Part shown: piece after piece, positions 19,030 through 27,811 of the stretch | How positions within the stretch are numbered: position 1 is the first letter of the stretch | Layout of the letters: every line of letters starts with the position of its first letter | NCBI RefSeq assembly: GCF_902712855.1 | Contig: NZ_LR743507.1 | Span: forward strand, 2,652,001 to 2,716,000 | Length of the DNA stretch: 64,000 nt | Source: Variovorax paradoxus | GTDB lineage: Bacteria > Pseudomonadota > Gammaproteobacteria > Burkholderiales > Burkholderiaceae_C | Reading direction: 5' to 3' | Made by a program: the position numbers and the translations under genes | The notes under the pieces: model-generated | What the model was told of the DNA's origin: nothing | Database searches by the model: none | The model's input: only the letters and a program-made list of their open reading frames with translations

Positions 19030-19584
19030 TCAGACGCGCTTGCGGTATTCGCCGGTGCGCGTGTCGATTTCGATCTTGTCGCCTTGCGACACGAAGAGCG
19101 GCACGCCAATTTCGAAGCCGGTGGCGATCTTGGCGGGCTTCATGACCTTGCCCGAGGTGTCGCCCTTGACGGCCGGCTCGGTCCAGGTGATTTCGCGTTC
19201 GACGCTGGTCGGCAGTTCGACCGAGATGGCCTTGCCGTCGTAGAACACCACTTCGACGGCCATGCCGTCTTCGAGGTAGTTCAGGGCGTCGCCCATGTTT
19301 TCGGCTTCGACTTCGTACTGGTTGTACTCCGCGTCCATGCAGACGTACATCGGGTCGGCGAAGTAGGAGTAGGTGCACTCCTTCTTGTCGAGCACGATCT
19401 GGTCGATCTTGTCGTCGGCCTTGAAGACCACTTCGGTATTGAAGTTGGCGATCAGGCTCTTCATCTTCATGCGCACGGTGGCGGAGTTGCGGCCGCCGCG
19501 GCTGTATTCGGTCTTCAGGACGACCATCGGGTCCTTGCCGTGCATGATGACGTTGCCGGCGCGGATTTCTTGAGCGATTTTCAT
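19030..19584 (-). CDS. efp: Elongation factor P
   Basis: EF-P (184 residues) binds ribosomes stalled at polyproline and promotes peptide bond formation. Three beta-barrel domains are seen, beginning MKIAQEIRAGNVIMHGKD. The loop that reaches the peptidyl-transferase centre is SRGGRNSA, with Arg at position 32 instead of the Lys of E. coli. Arg32 is the residue rhamnosylated by EarP, and earP lies immediately upstream on the same strand, so the modification route is clear. The start was chosen by the family's universal length. The 161-base gap from earP holds a small hairpin. Confidence 0.98.
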   Translation of the reverse strand: MKIAQEIRAGNVIMHGKDPMVVLKTEYSRGGRNSATVRMKMKSLIANFNTEVVFKADDKIDQIVLDKKECTYSYFADPMYVCMDAEYNQYEVEAENMGDALNYLEDGMAVEVVFYDGKAISVELPTSVEREITWTEPAVKGDTSGKVMKPAKIATGFEIGVPLFVSQGDKIEIDTRTGEYRKRV

Positions 19585-19702
19585 AACAGGGTCTCTGGAT
19601 GTTGGCCGCTCGGTGCACGGGACCACCGGCGACTTTTTGACGTTTGCCGGAGTGATTGGCCCCGCGGTACATGTCCCGCGGCAGGTTTAGCGGAGAGCAT
19701 CT

Positions 19703-19719
19703 CGGATCGATGAGATCCG
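19703..19719. other. Small perfect hairpin in the efp leader
   Basis: CGGATC-GATGA-GATCCG, 6-base arms, between earP and efp. There is no T run, so it is not a terminator. It could be an operator or an RNA structure; function unknown. Confidence 0.3.
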
Positions 19720-19745
19720 GGCCGAAATCCGCAAAGCCCGCTATT

Positions 19746-20846
19746 TTAGCTTTGTTGGGCGATCATTTTCTGCAGTTGGGTCAGCAGATCGTCCTGCGCC
19801 AGCAGTCGCATGCGGGCGTTCCGGACGGTTTCGCACCACGGGCCCTGCGTTTCCAGCACGGGCAGCGCGCCGTCTCCGAAGCCGTTCCACGCGTGGTGGA
19901 AAAGCCTCAGCGAGGGCGGGGCGCCGAGCCAGTCGAGCCAGGCACCGAGCTTGACGTGGTGCGCGTCGTCGTCCTGCGGGTAGATCTGCCAGACGAACGG
20001 AGCGCCCGCCCAGAGCGCACGCACCCACGAGTCTTCCCCACGCACGAAATTCAGGTCGCACGACCAGAGCAGGTGGTCGTAGTCGGTCTGAGTCAGGTAG
20101 GGGAGGTATGAAATTGATAGCGAACCACGCACGGCTGACGCGGGCAAGGCTGGGTTTTGATCCGAAAGGACCGCCCGCACGGCCTGGGCGGCCCGACCCG
20201 CCGTCACCAGCAGGCGCACAGGCTCCGGGCCCTGTTCCAGCTGGGCGAGCAAGCCCGCCAGCGCCGGCGGCTCGTAGCAGAAGAGCGACACCAAGCGTTC
20301 GCCATCGCGCCACGGTATCTGCTGTGCCGCCAGCCAAGCCGCACGGTCGAAGGCCTCGCGCCGCGCCATCAGGCCGGGTTCGCGCAGCAGCCCGCCGGTG
20401 GCCGGCGTGAAGCCCGGATAGAAGAAGCGCTTGGTGAGGCCGGCGCCCGGTCCCTTGAACACCGGCGAGGGCAGGCCGTGCAGCCGCTCGACATACGGCT
20501 CGGCCGACAGGTATTCCAGGTTGATCCACGCTTTCCCCGCTCCTTCGGCGAAGCGCGCGACGAGTTCAGGGGCCGGATCGCAGCCGAAGCCCTCGATCAG
20601 CACGTCGGGCGCGGGCCCCGACACGGCTGCCTGAAGCGCGCCGGAATCGAGCCAGTCGATCACTTCGACGCCAGCGTGGCCCGAAGGGGCCATCCAGCGC
20701 AGCGCCGCCGCATCGTCGACCCACAGCCGCACCCTCGCGCCGCTCGTGGCCAGCTGGCTGGCCAGCCGCCAGCAGACGCCGAGGTCGCCGTGGTTGTCGA
20801 TGACCTTGCAGAAGATATCCCACCTCGGGTCTCGCATGCTTTCCAT
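19746..20846 (-). CDS. earP: EF-P arginine rhamnosyltransferase EarP
   Basis: A 366-residue GT-B-fold glycosyltransferase that transfers rhamnose from dTDP-rhamnose to Arg32 of EF-P. The N-terminal signature WDIFCKVIDNHGDLGVCWRL has the conserved Asp of the active site, and the C-terminal LWSCDLNFVRGEDSWVRALW and PFVWQIYPQDDDAHH are the nucleotide-sugar binding segments of the family. Alternative ATG codons at 20846 and 20837 differ by three residues; a CACACT box lies six bases before the first. It precedes efp by 161 bases on the same strand. Confidence 0.95.
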   Translation of the reverse strand: MESMRDPRWDIFCKVIDNHGDLGVCWRLASQLATSGARVRLWVDDAAALRWMAPSGHAGVEVIDWLDSGALQAAVSGPAPDVLIEGFGCDPAPELVARFAEGAGKAWINLEYLSAEPYVERLHGLPSPVFKGPGAGLTKRFFYPGFTPATGGLLREPGLMARREAFDRAAWLAAQQIPWRDGERLVSLFCYEPPALAGLLAQLEQGPEPVRLLVTAGRAAQAVRAVLSDQNPALPASAVRGSLSISYLPYLTQTDYDHLLWSCDLNFVRGEDSWVRALWAGAPFVWQIYPQDDDAHHVKLGAWLDWLGAPPSLRLFHHAWNGFGDGALPVLETQGPWCETVRNARMRLLAQDDLLTQLQKMIAQQS

Positions 20847-21018
20847 GCCGCGAGTGTGCCCGTCTTGACGGTGCTGCCTGCCGTCCTGGCTGCGTGGGCG
20901 GGGCGAACATGCCGAGATCCGGCGTCTGTACGATGGCCGCCAGTTCTTCTGCCGGTTCGGTGCGCCGGCTGAGCAGGCGCGCAGTAGTCCCACGGCGCGC
21001 CCGCAACGCGCGGCGCGC

Positions 21019-21024
21019 CACAAT
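21019..21024 (+). promoter_or_regulatory. CACAAT -10-like box, 7 bases before uvrC
   Basis: CACAAT followed by AGCCGCC and the ATG. It has the same layout as the boxes at 9256, 23038, 25557 and 37966. No convincing -35 is seen. Confidence 0.35.
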
Positions 21025-21031
21025 AGCCGCC

Positions 21032-22993
21032 ATGTCAGACGTGCATTCCGATCAACTGCTCAGCGAAGTCGCGGCCCTGCCGCAGCTGCCGGGCGTCTAC
21101 CGTTACTTCGACGCGGCGGGCGCTGTGCTCTACGTGGGCAAGGCGCGCAACCTCAAGAGGCGGGTTGCCAACTACTTCCAGAAGAGTCACGGCGGCACGC
21201 GCATCGGCCACATGATCTCGAAGATCGCGCGCATGGAGACCACGGTGGTGCGCTCCGAGGCCGAGGCGCTGCTGCTCGAGAACAACCTCATCAAGACGCT
21301 CAAGCCGCGCTACAACATCCTGTTTCGCGACGACAAGAGCTACCCCTACCTCAAGATCGCGTCGCACCAGTTCCCGAGGCTGGCCTACTACCGCGGCGCG
21401 ACCGACAAGAAGCATCGCTACTTCGGGCCGTACCCGAGCGCCTGGGCGGTAAAGGAATCGATCCAGCTGCTGCAGAAGGTGTTTCGCCTGCGCACCTGCG
21501 AGGACACCGTATACGCCAACCGCACGCGGCCTTGCCTGCTCTACCAGATCAAGCGATGCAGCGGGCCATGCGTCGGTCACATCGCGCCCGATGCCTACGC
21601 ACAGGACGTAGCGAGCGCCGAAGCCTTCCTGATGGGCGACACGCAGCTCGTGCTCTCCAAGCTCGAGCAGCGCATGACCACGCACGCCGAGAAGCTCGAG
21701 TTCGAGCAGGCGGCCGAGCTGCGCAACCAGATGTCGGCCATCTCGCGCGTGCTGCATCAGCAGTCGATCGAGATCGCTTCCGACAAGGATGTGGACATCC
21801 TGGCCGTGAAGGTGCAGGGCGGCAAGGCCTGCGTGAACCTGGCCATGGTGCGCGGCGGCCGGCACCTGGGCGACCGCGCCTACTTTCCGGTGCACGTGGA
21901 AGACGCCGCGCAGATCCACCACAACGAACTCGACGCGGAAGAGGGCGCGGCGCCGGTGCTGGCCGACCCGATCGAGGTGCAGGTGCTCGAGGCCTTCATC
22001 GCCCAGCACTACATCGACGTGCCGGTCCCGGCCACGCTGGTGCTGAGCGAACAGGTGAGCCGTGAGCTGATCGAGGCGATCTCGCAGCAGGCGGGCGCGC
22101 GCGTGACGGCCGTGTTCCAGCCGCGCGAGCAGCGCCGCCACTGGCTCGAGATGGCCGAGACCAACGCCAAGCTGCAGCTGGCGCGGCTGCTGGCCGAAGA
22201 AGGATCGCAGCAGGCCCGCACCCGTGCGCTGGCCGATGCACTGGAACTGGCGTCGGAAGACCTCGACGAATTCCGCGTGGAATGCTTCGACATCTCGCAC
22301 ACCGCGGGCGAGGCCACGCAGGCCTCTTGCGTGGTGTTCGAGCACCACACCATGCAGAACCGCGAATACCGCCGCTACAACATCGAGGGCATCACGCCCG
22401 GCGATGACTACGCCGCCATGCGCCAGGTGCTGCACCGCCGATACGGCAAGCTCGCCGAGGCCATGGCCGCCGAGACCGACGAGCTTCCCCCGGGCGACGC
22501 GGAAAGCGACGACAGCGAAGCCCCCGCCAAGTCCCGGACCGCGCGCATGCCCGACCTTGTGCTGGTCGACGGCGGCAAGGGCCAGGTCTCGATGGCGCGC
22601 GAGGTGTTCAGCGAGCTGGGGCTGCCGCTGTCGCTGATCGTCGGCGTCGAGAAGGGCGAGGGCCGCAAGGTCGGCCTCGAGGAACTGGTGTTCGCGGACG
22701 GCCGCGAGAAGGTCTATCTCGGCAAGGACTCTGCCGCGCTGATGCTGGTGGCGCAGATCCGCGACGAAGCGCACCGCTTCGCGATCACCGGCATGCGAGC
22801 CAAGCGCGCCAAGGTGCGCGTGGGCGGCAGCCAGCTCGAGGACATCCCGGGCATCGGCCCCAAGCGGCGGGCGCGGCTGCTCCAGCGCTTCGGCGGCATC
22901 CGCGGCGTGGCCGCCGCGAGCGTGGAAGACATCGCCTCGGTAGAGGGCATCGCGTCCGACCTGGCCGAAGAGATCTACAAGGCGCTGCACTGA
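21032..22993 (+). CDS. uvrC: Excinuclease ABC subunit C
   Basis: The dual-incision nuclease of nucleotide excision repair, 653 residues. Domains in order: a GIY-YIG nuclease at the N-terminus (PGVYRYFDAAGAVLYVGKAR) that makes the 3' cut, a Cys-rich segment with CLLYQIKRCSGPCVG, the UVR UvrB-binding motif (HAEKLEFEQAAELRNQMSAI, about residues 210-230), the RNase H-like domain for the 5' cut (ECFDISHTAGEATQAS and PDLVLVDGGKGQV), and two helix-hairpin-helix motifs at the C-terminus (LEDIPGIGPKRRARLLQRFG). The start MSDVHSDQL is set by domain length. pgsA follows 56 bases after, the usual neighbour in beta-proteobacteria. Confidence 0.98.
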   Translation: MSDVHSDQLLSEVAALPQLPGVYRYFDAAGAVLYVGKARNLKRRVANYFQKSHGGTRIGHMISKIARMETTVVRSEAEALLLENNLIKTLKPRYNILFRDDKSYPYLKIASHQFPRLAYYRGATDKKHRYFGPYPSAWAVKESIQLLQKVFRLRTCEDTVYANRTRPCLLYQIKRCSGPCVGHIAPDAYAQDVASAEAFLMGDTQLVLSKLEQRMTTHAEKLEFEQAAELRNQMSAISRVLHQQSIEIASDKDVDILAVKVQGGKACVNLAMVRGGRHLGDRAYFPVHVEDAAQIHHNELDAEEGAAPVLADPIEVQVLEAFIAQHYIDVPVPATLVLSEQVSRELIEAISQQAGARVTAVFQPREQRRHWLEMAETNAKLQLARLLAEEGSQQARTRALADALELASEDLDEFRVECFDISHTAGEATQASCVVFEHHTMQNREYRRYNIEGITPGDDYAAMRQVLHRRYGKLAEAMAAETDELPPGDAESDDSEAPAKSRTARMPDLVLVDGGKGQVSMAREVFSELGLPLSLIVGVEKGEGRKVGLEELVFADGREKVYLGKDSAALMLVAQIRDEAHRFAITGMRAKRAKVRVGGSQLEDIPGIGPKRRARLLQRFGGIRGVAAASVEDIASVEGIASDLAEEIYKALH

Positions 22994-23037
22994 CGGCGAC
23001 GAGGCAAGACCCTCCCGGAGGGTTAACGCCGCCATGA

Positions 23038-23043
23038 CACAAT
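23038..23043 (+). promoter_or_regulatory. CACAAT -10-like box, 6 bases before pgsA
   Basis: CACAAT then CAAGAG and the ATG at 23050. The CAAGAG could also be a weak ribosome site, so the short-leader reading is not the only one. Confidence 0.3.
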
Positions 23044-23049
23044 CAAGAG

Positions 23050-23616
23050 ATGTTCTGGACCCTGCCGACCATCATGACCTGGACGCGCATCGTCGCGATC
23101 CCTTTGATCGTCGGCGTGTTCTACCTGCCGATCAGCGAGCCGATGCGCAACCTGATCGCCACGGTGATGTTCATCGTGTTCGCCGCCACCGACTGGCTCG
23201 ACGGCTACCTGGCGCGCAAGCTCAATCAGACCTCGGCATTCGGGGCCTTCCTCGATCCGGTCGCCGACAAGTTCCTGGTGTGCGCCTCGCTGCTGGTGCT
23301 GGTGCACCTGAACCGGGCCGACGTGTTCGTGGCGCTCATCATCATCGGCCGCGAGATCGCGATCTCGGCATTGCGCGAATGGATGGCGCAGATCGGCGCC
23401 AGCAAGAGCGTGGCGGTCCACATGATCGGCAAGGTCAAGACCACCGTGCAGATGGTGGCCATTCCGTTCCTGCTCTTCGACGGCCAGCTGTTCCGCGTGA
23501 TCGACACCGGCATCTGGGGCCAGTGGCTGATCTGGATCTCGGCGGTGCTCACCATCTGGTCGATGGTGTATTACCTGCAGAAGGCCATTCCGGAAATCCG
23601 GGCCCGCACCAAATGA
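23050..23616 (+). CDS. pgsA: CDP-diacylglycerol--glycerol-3-phosphate 3-phosphatidyltransferase
   Basis: Makes phosphatidylglycerol phosphate, the committed step to phosphatidylglycerol and cardiolipin. 188 residues, inner membrane, with about five helices. The CDP-alcohol phosphotransferase motif is complete: DWLDGYLARKLNQTSAFGAF then LDPVADK, with all four catalytic/metal-binding Asp. It lies 56 bases after uvrC, and its stop overlaps the start of the DMT transporter (ATGA), giving a likely uvrC-pgsA-transporter unit. Confidence 0.97.
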   Translation: MFWTLPTIMTWTRIVAIPLIVGVFYLPISEPMRNLIATVMFIVFAATDWLDGYLARKLNQTSAFGAFLDPVADKFLVCASLLVLVHLNRADVFVALIIIGREIAISALREWMAQIGASKSVAVHMIGKVKTTVQMVAIPFLLFDGQLFRVIDTGIWGQWLIWISAVLTIWSMVYYLQKAIPEIRARTK

Positions 23617-24500
23617 CCCCGGCGGCCACGGTCCGCAACGCAGGCTGGCTGCGGGCGATGCCGGCGGTCTTCGTGCTGATCTGGAGCACGGGCTTCATCG
23701 TCGCGCGCTACGGCATGCCGTATGCGCCTCCCCTCAAGTTTCTGGCGGTGCGCTATGCGCTGTCCCTTGTGTGCTTCGGTGCGTGGGTCGCGCTGGCGCG
23801 TGTCGCGTGGCCGGCGGCGCGCGCGCAATGGGGGCACCTGGCCGTCACGGGCGTGCTGATGCAGGCGGGCTATCTGGGCGGGGTGTGGGCCGCAGTGCAC
23901 GCGGGCATGGGAGCGGGACTCGTGGCGTTGCTGGTCGGCATCCAGCCGGTGCTGACGGCGGTGTGGATGTCGTTCAACGGCGGGCGCATCTCGGGTCGGC
24001 AATGGGCCGGGCTGGTGCTGGGTTTCGCGGGGCTGGTGCTGGTGGTGTCGCGCAAGCTGGGACAGGGCGCCGAGGTCAACGCGCTGACCATGGGGCTGGC
24101 GGTGATGGCGCTGCTGTCCATCACCGCGGGCACGCTCTATCAGAAGCGCTTCGTCGCGCCTTGCGACGTGCGCAGCGCCAGCGCGGTGCAGATGGCCGCG
24201 GCGCTGCTGGTCACGCTGCCGTTCGCAGCCATGGAGACGCAGGCCATCGAGTGGAACGCGTATTCCGGCGGCGCAATGGCCTGGTCGGTGCTGGCGCTGT
24301 CGCTGGGCGGCAGTTCGCTCCTCTATATGTTGATACAGCGCGGCACGGCCACCGCGGTGACCAGCCTGCTGTACCTGGTGCCGCCATGCACGGCGGTGAT
24401 GGCATGGCTGCTGTTCTCGGAGCCGATCACGCTGGTGACGGTGCTGGGCATCGCGCTGACCGCGGCCGGCGTGAGCCTGGTGGTGCGCAGCACGCGCTGA
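23613..24500 (+). CDS. DMT superfamily (EamA) transporter
   Basis: A 295-residue, ten-helix inner-membrane protein with two EamA domains: the first begins VFVLIWSTGFIVARYGMP, and the second ends SLLYLVPPCTAVMAWLLFSE with the usual Pro in the ninth helix. Such proteins export amino acids or other metabolites; the substrate is unknown. Translation is coupled to pgsA through the ATGA overlap. The following LysR gene converges with it. Confidence 0.88.
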   Translation: MTPAATVRNAGWLRAMPAVFVLIWSTGFIVARYGMPYAPPLKFLAVRYALSLVCFGAWVALARVAWPAARAQWGHLAVTGVLMQAGYLGGVWAAVHAGMGAGLVALLVGIQPVLTAVWMSFNGGRISGRQWAGLVLGFAGLVLVVSRKLGQGAEVNALTMGLAVMALLSITAGTLYQKRFVAPCDVRSASAVQMAAALLVTLPFAAMETQAIEWNAYSGGAMAWSVLALSLGGSSLLYMLIQRGTATAVTSLLYLVPPCTAVMAWLLFSEPITLVTVLGIALTAAGVSLVVRSTR

Positions 24501-24538
24501 GCGTCCGGCACGCTTCCTTCCTTCGTCCCCTTATTCAG

Positions 24539-25498
24539 TCAGCGCGCGCCGGCCTTGCCCGGTTTCCATGGCTCGCCGCGGAAGTGTTCCGCCAGATGGT
24601 CCACCAGAAGCCGCACGCGGCGCGGCGTCTTGGATCGCCAGGGCGCGACCCAGTGGATATCGGCGTCGGGCATCGCGTATTGCGGGAGCAAGCGCACCAG
24701 TTGCCCGGTCGCAAGTTGCGGTGCGATGTCCCAGAGGCTGCGCAGCACGATCCCGTGGCCGCCAAGGCACCAGTCGCGCACCATCTCGCCGGAGTTGCTG
24801 GCCAGCGGGCCTTGAACGCGAACACGGGCCGTGCTTCCGTCTCGCGCATGGCGCAGCGTCCACAGCGCGTGCTGGCGCTGGCTGGCGTCGCCGTTCTCGC
24901 GCGCGACCAGGCAGTCGTGCGCGGATAGCGCCTCGACCGTGGCCGGCAAGCCTCGACGTTCCAGGTAGTCCGGCGAGGCGGCGAGCACGCGCTGGTTGCG
25001 CGCAATGCGCCGCGATACCCAGTCGGCCGCGTGGCGCTGTTGCACGGCCCACAGCCAGACCGCGCCGTCGTAGCTTTCAGCGCGGAGGTCGGGCAGTTGC
25101 TCGGTCAGCATCAGGTCGATCTGCAGGCCGGGATGCCGTTGCTGGAACGTGGCCAGCGCCGGCCCGAGCCAGCGGCGGCCGAAGCCGAAGGTGGCGGCCA
25201 GGCGGATGGTGCCGGTCAGTTCGTTCTGGCGTTCGCCCAGTTCGCTTTCGAGTGCCGCGAAGCCCTCGAGCAGCGCACGCGCATGCACGCAGATCGCCTC
25301 GCCCTCGGCCGTGACGCTCAGGCGCCGCGTGGTGCGGTCGAACAGGCGCTGGCCCAGCCGGGCCTCCAGCGCCCCGAGCCGCTTGGTCACGACCGAAGGC
25401 ACCACGTCGAGCACGCCGGCCGCGCCGGCCAGGCTGCCGGCGTCGCGGATGGCCAGCACCAGCGACAGGTCGCCTCGGTCCATCGAAGAAGAATTCAT
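24539..25498 (-). CDS. LysR family transcriptional regulator
   Basis: A 319-residue LTTR. The winged helix-turn-helix is at residues 6-65 (LSLVLAIRDAGSLAGAAGVL and SVVTKRLGALEARLGQRLF), followed by RTTRRLSVTAEG. The effector-binding domain is of the CrgA/DmlR type (GTIRLAATFGFGRRWLGPAL). It is divergent from the hydrolase-tartrate dehydrogenase pair across 71 bases, the standard position for the regulator of such a pair; related LTTRs (DmlR) control D-malate dehydrogenase genes. The start may be at 25498 or five codons later at 25483. Confidence 0.9.
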   Translation of the reverse strand: MNSSSMDRGDLSLVLAIRDAGSLAGAAGVLDVVPSVVTKRLGALEARLGQRLFDRTTRRLSVTAEGEAICVHARALLEGFAALESELGERQNELTGTIRLAATFGFGRRWLGPALATFQQRHPGLQIDLMLTEQLPDLRAESYDGAVWLWAVQQRHAADWVSRRIARNQRVLAASPDYLERRGLPATVEALSAHDCLVARENGDASQRQHALWTLRHARDGSTARVRVQGPLASNSGEMVRDWCLGGHGIVLRSLWDIAPQLATGQLVRLLPQYAMPDADIHWVAPWRSKTPRRVRLLVDHLAEHFRGEPWKPGKAGAR

Positions 25499-25556
25499 GC
25501 CGAAACGGAAAGTATGAATTGGCCGATTGTTGCTTGATGATCGGAAGGGCGCAACG

Positions 25557-25562
25557 CACAAT
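25557..25562 (+). promoter_or_regulatory. CACAAT -10-like box, 7 bases before a GTG start
   Basis: CACAAT followed by CGCCGAC and GTG at 25570. The spacing matches the other boxes and supports the GTG as the hydrolase start over ATG codons further upstream. Confidence 0.4.
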
Positions 25563-25569
25563 CGCCGAC

Positions 25570-26499
25570 GTGACGGCCTCCTTACTTTCTCTTCCGACCT
25601 TCGACATCGAGCGCAATGGCGTGCGCATCCATGGCCGCGTCGGCGGCAACGGGGCACCATTGCTCCTGCTGCATGGCCATCCGCAGACCCATGCGATCTG
25701 GCATCGCGTGGCGCCGGCCCTGGCCGAGCGCTTCACGCTGGTGGCGGTCGACCTGCGCGGCTACGGAGATTCGGGCCGGCCAGCGGCCGATGCCGAGCAC
25801 GCCGTCTACAGCAAGCGCGAGATGGCGCTCGATGCGCTCGCCGCCATGCAGCACCACGGCTTCGAGCGTTTCGGCGTGCTGGCGCACGACCGCGGCGCCC
25901 GCGTGGCGCACCGGCTCGCGGCGGACCATCCGGACGCCGTCGAGCGGATGCTGCTGCTCGACATCGCGCCCACGCTCGCGATGTACGAGAACACGTCGGA
26001 GGCTTTCGCCAAGGCGTACTGGCACTGGTTCTTCCTGATCCAGCCGCCGCCGCTGCCGGAGGCGCTGATCGCTTCCGACCCGGTGCGTTACATCCGCAGC
26101 GTGATGGGCGGGCGGCATGCCGGGCTCGCGCCGTTCGCCCCCGAGGTGCTGGCCGAATACGAGCGCTGCGCCGCCATCGCGGGCACCGCCGAATCCATCT
26201 GCGAGGACTATCGCGCCTCCGCTACCATCGACCTGACGCACGACCGCGCGGATATCGCCGCCGGCCTGCGCCTGGCGCAGCCGCTGCGCGTGCTGTGGGG
26301 CGAGCACGGCGCGGTGGGCAAAGCCTTCGACGTGCTGGCGCTGTGGCGCGAACGCGCCGCCGAAGCCTCCGGCCGTGCACTGCCGTGCGGCCACTACATT
26401 CCCGAAGAAGCGCCCGACGCGTTGGTTGCCGAGGCGCTGGCTTTCTTTCTTCCCTCCGGACATCCCCATCCGCACCCAAGCGCAGGAGCCACACCATGA
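25570..26499 (+). CDS. Alpha/beta hydrolase, haloacetate dehalogenase-like
   Basis: A 309-residue alpha/beta hydrolase resembling fluoroacetate/haloacetate dehalogenases. Seen: oxyanion motif HGHPQTHAIWHRVAPALAER, VAVDLRGYGDSGRP, the nucleophile region LAHDRGARVAHRLAADHP with Asp107 plus Arg108 and Arg111 (the carboxylate-binding pair in this family), YWHWFFLIQ with His152-Trp153 (halide pocket) and the catalytic His in LPCGHYIPEEAPD. Spacing from Asp107 to His152-Trp153 equals that I recall for the Rhodopseudomonas enzyme. An Asp nucleophile rather than Ser argues against an ordinary esterase. The start is the GTG after a CACAAT box; ATG at 25537 is possible. Its stop overlaps the tartrate dehydrogenase start. 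Confidence 0.75.
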   Translation: MTASLLSLPTFDIERNGVRIHGRVGGNGAPLLLLHGHPQTHAIWHRVAPALAERFTLVAVDLRGYGDSGRPAADAEHAVYSKREMALDALAAMQHHGFERFGVLAHDRGARVAHRLAADHPDAVERMLLLDIAPTLAMYENTSEAFAKAYWHWFFLIQPPPLPEALIASDPVRYIRSVMGGRHAGLAPFAPEVLAEYERCAAIAGTAESICEDYRASATIDLTHDRADIAAGLRLAQPLRVLWGEHGAVGKAFDVLALWRERAAEASGRALPCGHYIPEEAPDALVAEALAFFLPSGHPHPHPSAGATP

Positions 26500-27581
26500 G
26501 CACCCAGAGAATCGCAGTCATCGCCGGCGACGGCATCGGCAAGGAAACCACGCCCGAGGGCTTGCGCGTGCTCGAGGCGGCCGCCACCCGGTTCGGCATC
26601 GACCTGAAGTTCGACCACTTCGACTTCTCGAGCTGGGACTACTACGAGAAGCACGGCAAGATGCTGCCCGACGACTGGAAGGACAAGATCGGCGGGCACG
26701 ACGCCATCTTCTTCGGCGCGGTCGGCTGGCCCGAGAAAATCGCCGACCACGTGTCGCTGTGGGGCTCGCTGCTCATGTTCCGGCGCGAGTTCGACCAGTA
26801 CATCAACCTGCGTCCCGCGCGCCTCATGCCCGGCATCATCGCGCCCGTGGTGCGCCGCGACGGCACGCCCCGCGAGCCGGGCGAGATCGACATGTACATC
26901 GTGCGCGAGAACACCGAGGGCGAGTACTCCAGCATCGGCGGGCGGATGTACCAGGGCACGCCGCGCGAGATCGTGGTGCAGGAAACCGTGATGTCGCGCC
27001 TGGGCGTCGACCGCGTGCTGAAGTTCGCGTTCGAACTCGCGCAGTCGCGCCCGAAGAAGCACCTCACCAGCGCCACCAAGTCGAACGGCATCTCGATCAC
27101 CATGCCCTACTGGGACGAGCGCGTGGCCGAGATGGGCAAGAGCTACCCGGGCGTGACGCTCGACAAGTTCCACATCGACATCCTCACCGCGCACTTCGTG
27201 CAGCGGCCCGACTTCTTCGACGTGGTGGTGGCGAGCAATTTGTTCGGTGACATCCTGTCCGACCTGGGGCCGGCCTGCACCGGCACCATCGGCATCGCAC
27301 CCAGCGCCAACCTCAATCCGGAGCGCACCACGCCGTCGTTGTTCGAGCCGGTCCACGGCTCGGCGCCGGACATCGCGGGCAAGGGCATCGCCAACCCGAT
27401 CGGTCAGATCTGGTGCGGCGCGATGATGCTGGAGTTCCTCGGCCACAAGCAGGCGCACGACGCCATCCTGTCGACCATCGAGAAGGTGCTCGCGCCCCAA
27501 AGCGGAGCACCGCGCACCCCGGATATCGGTGGAAACGCGAGCACCAGCGACCTCGGAAAAGCGATCGCGCAGGCCCTCTGA
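26496..27581 (+). CDS. ttuC: Tartrate dehydrogenase/decarboxylase (D-malate dehydrogenase type)
   Basis: A 361-residue NAD-dependent beta-decarboxylating dehydrogenase of the isocitrate/isopropylmalate dehydrogenase family. Seen: IAGDGIGKETTPEGLRVLEA, the substrate Arg region RPARLMPGIIAPVVRRDG, VRENTEGEYSSIGGRMYQG, the catalytic Lys/Tyr segments, SNLFGDILSDLGPACTGTIG with the metal-binding Asp, and EPVHGSAPDIAGKGIANPIG for NAD. The substitution pattern and length fit TtuC/DmlA, which act on tartrate, D-malate and related 2-hydroxy acids. It overlaps the hydrolase by ATGA and is opposed by a LysR gene, so the three form one catabolic module. Confidence 0.9.
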   Translation: MSTQRIAVIAGDGIGKETTPEGLRVLEAAATRFGIDLKFDHFDFSSWDYYEKHGKMLPDDWKDKIGGHDAIFFGAVGWPEKIADHVSLWGSLLMFRREFDQYINLRPARLMPGIIAPVVRRDGTPREPGEIDMYIVRENTEGEYSSIGGRMYQGTPREIVVQETVMSRLGVDRVLKFAFELAQSRPKKHLTSATKSNGISITMPYWDERVAEMGKSYPGVTLDKFHIDILTAHFVQRPDFFDVVVASNLFGDILSDLGPACTGTIGIAPSANLNPERTTPSLFEPVHGSAPDIAGKGIANPIGQIWCGAMMLEFLGHKQAHDAILSTIEKVLAPQSGAPRTPDIGGNASTSDLGKAIAQAL

Positions 27582-27666
27582 ATCGCTTTGCGCACCACGG
27601 AAAAAGTCCTTCGCGAAACGCCTCTAGAATCGCGCGCTCCGCTGCTCGGCATGGCTCCGTGTCTTA

Positions 27667-27695
27667 TTGACACCCTGCAGACCAGTGGTTGTAAT
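27667..27695 (+). promoter_or_regulatory. hupB promoter
   Basis: TTGACA (27667-27672), 17-base spacer, TGTAAT (27690-27695): a near-consensus sigma-70 promoter, with a leader of about 110 bases to the GTG start. Confidence 0.8.
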
Positions 27696-27811
27696 CCTCG
27701 CTGGCAGTGCGCTGCCGAGGCGTCAGGCCTGCCAAGCTCTTGCGTCGCACGTTCCGCGGCCAGGTCGCAGCTGACGAAAGCCGACCAACTTTTTCTCTAC
27801 AAGGGGCCCTT

